This document shows, one piece after another, positions 21,676-28,551 of a stretch of 33,316 nt of DNA. The DNA comes from GWC2-56-14 sp043731355 (lineage in GTDB: Bacteria > Nitrospirota > UBA9217), in NCBI GenBank assembly GCA_043731355.1, contig JAYTJE010000131.1, forward strand, positions 1 through 33,316. The letters are read 5' to 3'. The notes beneath the pieces are model-generated. The model did not search any database. It was not told where the DNA came from and was given only the letters and a program-made list of their open reading frames with translations. The position numbers were made by a program, and so were the translations under genes. Every line of letters starts with the position of its first letter. Position 1 is the stretch's first letter.

Positions 21676-22389
21676 ATGGACATTCTGGCAGCGCGAAAAA
21701 AGGCAACGGAACGGGCACAGGCGGAAAAGAAGAAGAAAGAACTGTCCGCTTTTGCCGGGCAGCAGCCTGTATTTGCAGCGCCGGAACCCGCCAAAGCGGA
21801 AGCAGTCGTTCCGTTCTCTGCGGCGCCGGTTGAACCTGTGGTGCAGGTTACGCTGAAGGCTGCGGCGGCAGCGACTGCCGCACCTGCGCCGGAGGTTGCT
21901 GACGATCTGCGCAAGGATGGGCCGTCCCCGGAAGCTGTTGCCGCTGAAGCAGCATCGTCACCGGCTCCCGCGGCAGAAACCGAGATGCTCGCTTTTCTGC
22001 TGAGCGGGGAAGAGTATGTGGTCGCCGTGGAGCAGGTGAACGAAGTGCTCAAGATGTGGAGCCTGACGCCGGTGCCGAACGCGCCGGAACATATCCTCGG
22101 CGTGAGCTCGCTCCGCGGCACCATGCTGACCATCATCGACCTTGGCAAGCGCCTTGGCCTCGGCGCGGCCGCCATGAACGAAAAGTCCCGGGTGGTCGTG
22201 GTCACGGTGGACGATGAAAAGGTGGGGTTCATTGTGGACCGGGTAAAGGGCGTGGTGAAGCTTTCGCCCGACCTGGTGCGGGCAGTGCCCGAAACGGTCG
22301 AGCATGGCGTCGAGTTTCTCCGCGGGATCGTACGCAAGGATGACCGGCTGTTCATCCTGCTCGATCTCGACAAGGTAGCAGGCGGCTAA
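21676..22389 (+). CDS. cheW: CheW-like adaptor with long Ala/Pro-rich N-terminus
   Basis: CheW links chemoreceptors to CheA. The CheW domain occupies about residues 100-236: MLAFLLSGEEYVVAVEQVNEVLKM, VPNAPEHILGVSSLRGTMLTIIDLGKRLGL, GFIVDRVKGVVKL and the C-terminal RLFILLDLDKV. It is preceded by about 100 residues not found in ordinary CheW (about 150-170 residues in total): a charged Lys/Glu segment, then Ala/Pro/Val-rich low complexity, probably a flexible tether. The ATG at 21676 has AAAGG shortly upstream. It is separated from cheA by the ATPase and two repeat elements but stays on the same strand. Confidence 0.9.
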   Translation: MDILAARKKATERAQAEKKKKELSAFAGQQPVFAAPEPAKAEAVVPFSAAPVEPVVQVTLKAAAAATAAPAPEVADDLRKDGPSPEAVAAEAASSPAPAAETEMLAFLLSGEEYVVAVEQVNEVLKMWSLTPVPNAPEHILGVSSLRGTMLTIIDLGKRLGLGAAAMNEKSRVVVVTVDDEKVGFIVDRVKGVVKLSPDLVRAVPETVEHGVEFLRGIVRKDDRLFILLDLDKVAGG

Positions 22390-22397
22390 GAGCGGAC

Positions 22398-22428
22398 GCA
22401 GGGCCGCGGCGCGACGCCGCTTTCCTGC
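22398..22428 (+). other. GC-rich hairpin between cheW and the cytochrome genes
   Basis: GCGGCG (22406-22411) pairs with CGCCGC (22415-22420), and GCAGG (22398-22402) pairs with CCTGC (22424-22428) outside it. No proper T-run follows, so it may slow transcription or mark an RNA-processing point rather than end the transcript. No clear promoter was found before the cytochrome gene. Confidence 0.5.
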
Positions 22429-22474
22429 CCCGATAAAAAAATACATGCGCAAATTGGTGAAGGAGGTAATACGT

Positions 22475-24619
22475 ATGCAAAAGCGAGGAATGGCTTTACT
22501 GCTTCTGGCCGCGTTGTTCGCGGCCGCCCTGACAGCCGGATGTGGTGGTTCCGCAAAGGAAGCGCAGCCGGCGGCAACAGGGGTCGTCTCGTTCGTGACG
22601 GGGACGCCCATTGGAATGGACAACTGCATCCGGTGCCACACAGTGGTGACCGCTGACTGGATGAAAAGCAGACATGCCAATGCCGAGAACGGCCTGAGCA
22701 GCGTCGGCTCTCCGACCTCCGGCGCCATGGCGGACACCGCTTGCAAGGCCTGCCATGACCGGCTCGTCGACAGTGCCCGTCTTGTCGCAGGCTATACCGG
22801 CAATGTCGATCGCCCGGTCGTAGGCTGCGAGGACTGCCATGGCGGCGGCGCCAATCATAACGGCTCCGGTCCTGTCGGTTTTACGACCATGAATGCGGCC
22901 GTAATCGGCGGAGCCACGAGTTCGCTCCAGGTATCGGCGCAGTTTCTGACCTGCTCCCGGTGCCACGAACTGCTGGATCCAAACGATCCGGTAAGTTCCC
23001 CGACCCTGACGGCGATGCATTCCGCAGCGAGTGGTACGATACCGACCGGCAGTCAGTACATCATCACGGACACACACTTTGCCACGTCAGGCAACTTTAG
23101 CGGCGGTGCAAATGTAAACAATATCACGGGTTATGCCATGGATTATTCAAGGGAAGAGGTCTGTATCGACTGCCACAACCCGCATGGGACGGCCGATATC
23201 AACAGGGACTGGGCCCAGTCGAAACATGCCGATAAATCTGTCGCGGGCGCATGGGCGCACTACAACTGGTCACAATCGACCAGGAGAATGTGCGAGCGGT
23301 GCCATACGACCACCGGATATTCAAACTATGCCGATGCGCTCCGCTCCGGCGACATGACGCAGGCCGAGTTGATTCGGAGCGGCGCAGTGACCATGATAAC
23401 CGAAACGACCGGGTGGAAGCCCGAGATGCTGGTATGCAACGGCTGCCATCTCGACAACAGGGGAACCCTGAGGGACCCCGGTCCCTATACCGCCAACTAC
23501 AATTATTCAACAGCAGGTGCAGAGGCTACGGCGTCCTTCTCCTATCCCGAGGCATCAAGCTCGAACGTCTGTATTCCTTGTCACAGCGCGAGGCAGAACG
23601 GGGCTTCGGTCAAGAACCTGGTCTTTTCAAACCCGTCAGTAACCAACTTCAGCAATTTGTCGTTCCTTAACTCCCACTACCTGTCCGCAGCCGGCACCCT
23701 CTATGGCGCGACCGGCTATGAGTTTCCCCGGTCCTATGCAAATCCGGCCACCTACAAGCACGATCAGATCGGGACGTCCGCTGCGCCGAATACCGGAAGC
23801 GTCGGGCCCTGCGCGGGCTGCCATATGCACCGTACCGGCTCGATCGCGAACCATCTGTTTCGCGTTGTGGGCAAGGACGGCGCCGGCGCGGTCACCAGCA
23901 TTGTAAGCGAGGCCTGTTATCAATGCCATGCCGGCTCCAGCTCGTCGCTTGCGGCGATCGTGGACCAAGAGCGGGTCGAGTATGAAGACGCCCTGTACGC
24001 GCTGATCGACCAGCTGGACAAAAAAGGCATATCTTTCCACCCGTCCTATCCTTACATGTACCAGCAGCGAACAAGAACAGGAACAGTTTCAGTTGTAACC
24101 GGAACTAATGGTGTCACCGGCAGCGGCACTTTTTTTCCATCCGATGGCGTGACGACTTCCGGCTACTTCCGGGCAACCGTCGATGGTTCGGCCTACAAGA
24201 TAGCGAGCATTGTCTCGGGTACGCAGATTACGCTGGCCTCGAACTTTACCGGCCCTACCAGTACTGTTTCCGACTACGTTATCATAAAAAAGTCGGTGCC
24301 GGGCGCCATGAAAAACTGGTCCTTGGGCGGGTCCCAGGAGGACGGCCGCAACAATCTTGGCGCTGCGTTCAATCTCCAGCTCCTGGAGCATGAGCCGGGC
24401 GCATACGTGCATAACAGCAAATACGCAAAGCGGCTCATTTACGACTCGATGGACTGGATCGACGACGGAGCGCTCAACAACTCGGTGGGCGCGAAGCTGG
24501 ACGCTCTTCCAGCCGAAACATCTTATAAGGCCGGCGCGATGACCTATCTCCTGCCGAGCGGACCGCTCTGGCGGGGCGCTTACCCCGACGGATACGGCGT
24601 TGACAGCGAACGGCCTTAA
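22475..24619 (+). CDS. Decahaem c-type cytochrome lipoprotein (probable outer-surface)
   Basis: The 714-residue product starts MQKRGMALLLLAALFAAALTAGC, a lipoprotein signal with acceptor cysteine at LTAGC. I count ten CxxCH haem sites: CIRCH, CKACH, CEDCH, CSRCH, CIDCH, CERCH, CNGCH, CIPCH, CAGCH and CYQCH. After the last haem comes a segment free of haem motifs. It holds a beta-rich, Thr/Ser/Gly-rich stretch at about 536-607, then a conserved-looking region (LIYDSMDWIDDG) known from other multihaem proteins. AGGAGG lies upstream of the ATG at 22475. It is followed by MtrA-like and MtrB-like genes, so it probably serves as the outer cytochrome of a porin-cytochrome conduit, the role MtrC or OmcB plays elsewhere. 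It is not an obvious sequence relative of MtrC. Surface exposure is inferred. Confidence 0.85.
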   Translation: MQKRGMALLLLAALFAAALTAGCGGSAKEAQPAATGVVSFVTGTPIGMDNCIRCHTVVTADWMKSRHANAENGLSSVGSPTSGAMADTACKACHDRLVDSARLVAGYTGNVDRPVVGCEDCHGGGANHNGSGPVGFTTMNAAVIGGATSSLQVSAQFLTCSRCHELLDPNDPVSSPTLTAMHSAASGTIPTGSQYIITDTHFATSGNFSGGANVNNITGYAMDYSREEVCIDCHNPHGTADINRDWAQSKHADKSVAGAWAHYNWSQSTRRMCERCHTTTGYSNYADALRSGDMTQAELIRSGAVTMITETTGWKPEMLVCNGCHLDNRGTLRDPGPYTANYNYSTAGAEATASFSYPEASSSNVCIPCHSARQNGASVKNLVFSNPSVTNFSNLSFLNSHYLSAAGTLYGATGYEFPRSYANPATYKHDQIGTSAAPNTGSVGPCAGCHMHRTGSIANHLFRVVGKDGAGAVTSIVSEACYQCHAGSSSSLAAIVDQERVEYEDALYALIDQLDKKGISFHPSYPYMYQQRTRTGTVSVVTGTNGVTGSGTFFPSDGVTTSGYFRATVDGSAYKIASIVSGTQITLASNFTGPTSTVSDYVIIKKSVPGAMKNWSLGGSQEDGRNNLGAAFNLQLLEHEPGAYVHNSKYAKRLIYDSMDWIDDGALNNSVGAKLDALPAETSYKAGAMTYLLPSGPLWRGAYPDGYGVDSERP

Positions 24620-24649
24620 CCCACAAATAACGAAGGAGGTTTTGCATAT

Positions 24650-25660
24650 ATGGAACAATTTCTGAAATGGAGGAAGTGGCTGGCAGCCGGGACCATCGGC
24701 GTGTTCTTCATCGCCGGATGCGCGGCCCTCAAGGAAGCAAAGCCCATTCTGCCGATCAAGGAGTACGAAAAGATGATCGCCGGACGGCTCGACGCCGACT
24801 ATATCGGCACGGACGCCTGCCTTGCGGCCTGTCATGTGCACGACAAGAAGCGCGCGGACTTCGACCTCTCGACCATGGGCGCCCAGCTCTCGCGTGAATC
24901 GGGCATGCCCATCGTGAACTGCGAAAGCTGCCACGGGCCGGGCAGTCTGGCTGTTGACGGGATCACGCCGGAGCGTGTGCAGGCCGAGGCCCGGGCAGGC
25001 AAGGTAACGGCCTGCAGCTACAAGACCTTCATCGACATCAAGAACCTTCCGGCGCAGGCCAAGTCGCTGATCTGCCTCAAATGCCATACGGCCAATGCAA
25101 CGTTTAACCTGCACAATTGGAACGCGGGTTCGCATTCCGTGGCGGACGTGTCCTGTTCCGACTGCCATAATGTGCATGCCGGCCACAACCTGAAGGTGCG
25201 GCAGCGGGACCTTGCCGAGATGTGCGAAAAGTGCCACCAGGACGTGAAGGCGGCCTTCGCTCTCCCGAACCACCATCCCGTGCCGGAAAATAAGATCTTC
25301 TGTACGGACTGTCACGATCCGCACGGCAGCACTTCGGAGAAGAGCCTGAGGAAAGACACGGTGAAGGCCACCTGCACCCAGTGCCATGCGGAGAAGGAAG
25401 GGCCTTTTGTATACGAACATGCCGACCTTAACGAGGACTGCCGCTCCTGCCATACGCCGCACGGGTCCGTGAATAAGAACATGCTTACGCTGCGTGACCC
25501 CTATCTTTGCCTGCAGTGCCATCCGACCCATAACAGCGATTTCAGCATGAGCACCAGCGAGAGAAAACGGGCGTACTACACGCGGTGCTCGGACTGTCAT
25601 TCCCAGATCCACGGCTCGGACCTGCCTTCGCCAAGCGGCAAGGGCAGGTTCCTGCGATAA
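24650..25660 (+). CDS. MtrA/DmsE-family decahaem cytochrome
   Basis: The 336-residue protein, matching MtrA length, carries nine CxxCH sites: CESCH, CLKCH, CSDCH, CEKCH, CTDCH, CTQCH, CRSCH, CLQCH and CSDCH. The first site is CLAACH (Cys57, Cys61, His62), a CX3CH variant, giving ten possible haems. NCESCHGPGS and CTDCHDPHGS are DmsE/MtrA hallmarks. MtrA proteins sit inside an outer-membrane barrel and pass electrons across it. The N-terminus has a transmembrane stretch ending FFIAGC, a lipobox with Cys24, whereas Shewanella MtrA is soluble. AGGAGG is 10 nt before the ATG. It lies 30 nt after the first cytochrome and 12 nt before the barrel gene, clearly one operon. Confidence 0.9.
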   Translation: MEQFLKWRKWLAAGTIGVFFIAGCAALKEAKPILPIKEYEKMIAGRLDADYIGTDACLAACHVHDKKRADFDLSTMGAQLSRESGMPIVNCESCHGPGSLAVDGITPERVQAEARAGKVTACSYKTFIDIKNLPAQAKSLICLKCHTANATFNLHNWNAGSHSVADVSCSDCHNVHAGHNLKVRQRDLAEMCEKCHQDVKAAFALPNHHPVPENKIFCTDCHDPHGSTSEKSLRKDTVKATCTQCHAEKEGPFVYEHADLNEDCRSCHTPHGSVNKNMLTLRDPYLCLQCHPTHNSDFSMSTSERKRAYYTRCSDCHSQIHGSDLPSPSGKGRFLR

Positions 25661-25672
25661 GGAGGCTCCACG

Positions 25673-27613
25673 ATGAAACAGAATATAGTGATGCTGATGG
25701 TCCTTATGTTGTGGGCCTCCCCGGCAGCCGCGCAGCAGACCGGGGGCCCGGCCGCGGCGGTACCGGCGTCGGAGCAGGAGAAGCTTGAGGTAGATGCCGT
25801 GCTGGGCTACTGGAACATTACCCAAGGCGGCAATCCCCGCGTCGCGACGTACGACTATCTCAAGTCCTCCGTTGCGGGCGGCCTGAACGTCGAATGGGAC
25901 CCGCTCCCGCACCGGTTCGTGTTTGAATCTTTCGCCCTGAACCGGAAGGACTATTTCGGGTCGATGGACTACGCCTACCGCGACGTGGTGGTATTCAATC
26001 TGTATGCGCGAGGGTTGTACCACAACCTGAACCACGTTAGTTTGGGGCAGTACGATCCGCTTACGCTCTCGCCGAGCTTTCTGGACAGGAACCCCGGCGA
26101 AGACTACGCAACCGAGAACAAGCTGCGCCGCGCCTTTCTCCGGCTCAAGACGCCTGACTTTCCCTTTCATGTCTACGTTGATGCGCAGACTTACGACCGG
26201 ACCGGGACGATCCAGCAGCGGTTCCTGCTCGATCCGGGCAGCATCAACAAGATTTCGCAGTCCCGGGATATCGACTGGAGCACCCAGGAAGTCAAGATGG
26301 GCCTCAACAGCCATCTGGGCCCTCTTGAGGCGGACCTGAGCCACACGGAAAAAACGTTTACCGCGCACCTGGATAAAACGCTCTTCGATACCATTCCCGC
26401 GACCACGATATCGTACCCGCACAATAGCACACCGGACCTGATTTCTTCGACGGACACGCTCAAGATCCATACGACCTATTCCGGCAGGATCGTGGCCGCC
26501 GGGACCTACTCCAAAGGCGACAAAAAGAACGATGACAGCGGGGCCAAGGCTGACTTCAAGAACGTGGCGGGGGACATCACCTATACGCCGATCCAGTATC
26601 TGGTGTTTACTCTCAAATACCGGCAGTACGATCTCAACACGGACAATCCCGCCACGACGACAGTGCCGACGGTCATCGGCACGACAGTCTACAATGTCCG
26701 CGATTCACTGTCCTCGACGCGCGACCTGTTCACCGGCCTGGTCAAATACCGGATGACGCCGCGCCTGACCTTCAAAGCCGAGTATTCGGTCGACACGACC
26801 GAGCGTGAGAAGTATTTCGGCAACGCCATAACCCCGCTCCAGGTCTCACCGGCGCCGGCCGGGTCCGAGCAGAACTACTGGGATGTGGCCCACAGCACTA
26901 CCAAGACCACGACCAAGGCCGGGTTTACCTACCGGGTAACGAACAATTTTTCCCTGCGCACGGACTATAGCGCCGCGCAAGTGGACAATCCAGCCTATGC
27001 AAGCGATGCGGACAGTATCGATACCCTCAAGGCCTCGGCGACGTGGAGGCCGTTCCAATGGCTTTCCGCGCTCGTGAGCTACGGCGGGATACGCGAAGAG
27101 CGCAGCAATATGTCCGCGCCGCTTGCAGGCGGCAGCAGGAAAACGGACCGCGACCAGACGCTCGGCAGCCTCACGTTCCTGGTGGGGAAACGCTCGTCCG
27201 TCACCACCAGTTATTCGGTGTATGAGAACAAGAACAATGAAACCCTGACCTATCGTATGCCGGACAATTCGCTTGCGACCGAGAACGGGGTGCTCATTTC
27301 CAACGGTTTCCAGGTCGGCTCGGTGGGGGCGGTATACGCGCTGAGTGACAGCCTGCAGCTTACCGGTGAAGCCAGCAGATGCCGGTCGAAGGACAAATTC
27401 AGGAATGCGGCATCGGTGGCGAACACGCAGAACGACGTTCTCGCGGACACCCTCATTATCGAGGATGCATATACCGCGGGCATCGATATGCAGCTTGCCA
27501 GTAATCTCACAAGCGAGCTCCGGTACCAGTACACGAACTACAACGACAGGACAGACGATACGCAGGATGGATGGGTGAAAACGGCCATGGCGACCCTGTC
27601 CCTGAAATGGTAG
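25673..27613 (+). CDS. MtrB/PioB-like outer-membrane beta-barrel
   Basis: The 646-residue product has a signal peptide (MKQNIVMLMVLMLWASPAAAQQ) followed by alternating-hydrophobic strands rich in Tyr, Thr and Asp throughout. Examples are FVFESFALNRKDYFG, LVFTLKYRQYDLNT and SLRTDYSAAQVDN. It ends in ATLSLKW, an aromatic C-terminal residue as in many outer-membrane barrels. MtrB/PioB proteins sheath an MtrA-type cytochrome. The size and the preceding decahaem gene make this the best call, though strand-level homology to MtrB cannot be proved by eye. It has a single cysteine, near residue 566, and none near the N-terminus, so the N-terminal CXXC described for Shewanella MtrB is absent. AGGAGG-like AAGGAGG precedes the ATG. 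Confidence 0.78.
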   Translation: MKQNIVMLMVLMLWASPAAAQQTGGPAAAVPASEQEKLEVDAVLGYWNITQGGNPRVATYDYLKSSVAGGLNVEWDPLPHRFVFESFALNRKDYFGSMDYAYRDVVVFNLYARGLYHNLNHVSLGQYDPLTLSPSFLDRNPGEDYATENKLRRAFLRLKTPDFPFHVYVDAQTYDRTGTIQQRFLLDPGSINKISQSRDIDWSTQEVKMGLNSHLGPLEADLSHTEKTFTAHLDKTLFDTIPATTISYPHNSTPDLISSTDTLKIHTTYSGRIVAAGTYSKGDKKNDDSGAKADFKNVAGDITYTPIQYLVFTLKYRQYDLNTDNPATTTVPTVIGTTVYNVRDSLSSTRDLFTGLVKYRMTPRLTFKAEYSVDTTEREKYFGNAITPLQVSPAPAGSEQNYWDVAHSTTKTTTKAGFTYRVTNNFSLRTDYSAAQVDNPAYASDADSIDTLKASATWRPFQWLSALVSYGGIREERSNMSAPLAGGSRKTDRDQTLGSLTFLVGKRSSVTTSYSVYENKNNETLTYRMPDNSLATENGVLISNGFQVGSVGAVYALSDSLQLTGEASRCRSKDKFRNAASVANTQNDVLADTLIIEDAYTAGIDMQLASNLTSELRYQYTNYNDRTDDTQDGWVKTAMATLSLKW

Positions 27614-27624
27614 CGGGAGGAAGA

Positions 27625-28551
27625 ATGAAAGCAATGAGATGGATACTGACGGCCGCGCTGCTGCTCTGCGCCTTGCCTGCCGGGGCCGCGGACAAAACCG
27701 TGGGTGTTATCATGTCCGGCAACATGGGCTATTATCAGGAGGTGCACAAGGCCTTTTCCGCGGCGCTCGGGAAAGAGGGGTTCGATTTTCGCTCGGTTGA
27801 CACGCTGCTTCAGATGCCGTCTCCCGACTCCCTTTCCTGGGCCAACGCCGCCCGGAAGCTCGTGGTGGCGGAAGTGAACGTGCTCGTGTCCTACGGCGCG
27901 CCCGCGGCGCTGGCCACGATCCGGGAGACGAAGAGCATTCCCCTGGTGTATGCCGGCGTGTATGATCCCGCGGCTTCAGGCGTATCGGCGAGGAACATGA
28001 CGGGCATCAGCGCCAAGGTCCCGTTGACCAGCCTGCTGAAGTACCTGAAAAAGATGACGCCCTTTACCAGGATCGCGGTGGTCTACAATGAATTTGAGCC
28101 CGATTCGGTCAGGCAGGTGGAGGAACTGGGCGAGCTGGAGTCCCAGTACGGGTTCAAGACGATCAAGATGGCCGTCAGGCGGCCTGACGAGGCCAGGAAA
28201 CTTGTCTTCACCGGCAAGGCCGATGCCGTGTTCATCTCCGTAAGCGCCGCGGCGAACGAGGCCATAGATTCTCTCGTGCAGCAGGCGCGGGAGGCGAAGA
28301 TCCCGGCGATCAGCCAGATCGGCGGCACGGCGGAGCACGGGGTGGTCCTGAGCCTGGCCCCGAGTCCGTCCGAGCAGGGGGCTGCCGCGGGGAGAATGGT
28401 GGCACGGCTGCTGAAAGGGGAAAAGCCGGCAAGCATCCCGGTGGAAGTCCCCCGGATGGTGGAGCTCGCTGTCAACCTGAAGGAGGCGGGCGCCCTCGGG
28501 ATCAAGGTGCCCGTCGACCTGATCTCTGACGCGACCAAGGTGATTAAATGA
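27625..28551 (+). CDS. TrpX-type substrate-binding protein, no transporter partner
   Basis: The 308-residue periplasmic protein has a signal peptide (ALLLCALPAGAAD). It then shows the fold of the ABC_sub_bind/TrpX family: VGVIMSGNMGYYQEVHKAF, VNVLVSYGAPAALATI, IPLVYAGVYDP, RIAVVYNEFEPDS, ADAVFISVSAAANEAID. Relatives bind aromatic amino acids or related small molecules, but this ligand is unknown. No permease or ATPase gene accompanies it. Its last four bases (ATGA) are the start of the next gene, an MCP. This coupling suggests it presents a ligand to that receptor rather than serving uptake. The start is ATG 27625 with GGGAGGAAG upstream; the open frame begins earlier, inside the barrel gene. 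Confidence 0.85.
   Translation: MKAMRWILTAALLLCALPAGAADKTVGVIMSGNMGYYQEVHKAFSAALGKEGFDFRSVDTLLQMPSPDSLSWANAARKLVVAEVNVLVSYGAPAALATIRETKSIPLVYAGVYDPAASGVSARNMTGISAKVPLTSLLKYLKKMTPFTRIAVVYNEFEPDSVRQVEELGELESQYGFKTIKMAVRRPDEARKLVFTGKADAVFISVSAAANEAIDSLVQQAREAKIPAISQIGGTAEHGVVLSLAPSPSEQGAAAGRMVARLLKGEKPASIPVEVPRMVELAVNLKEAGALGIKVPVDLISDATKVIK

Noticed and set aside
24089..26470. 793-residue minus-strand open frame opposite the cytochrome and barrel genes
   Set aside because: The plus strand encodes clear CxxCH proteins with ribosome sites. The long antisense frame is the usual by-product of GC-rich codon bias, and its sequence is Arg/Val/His-rich without motifs.
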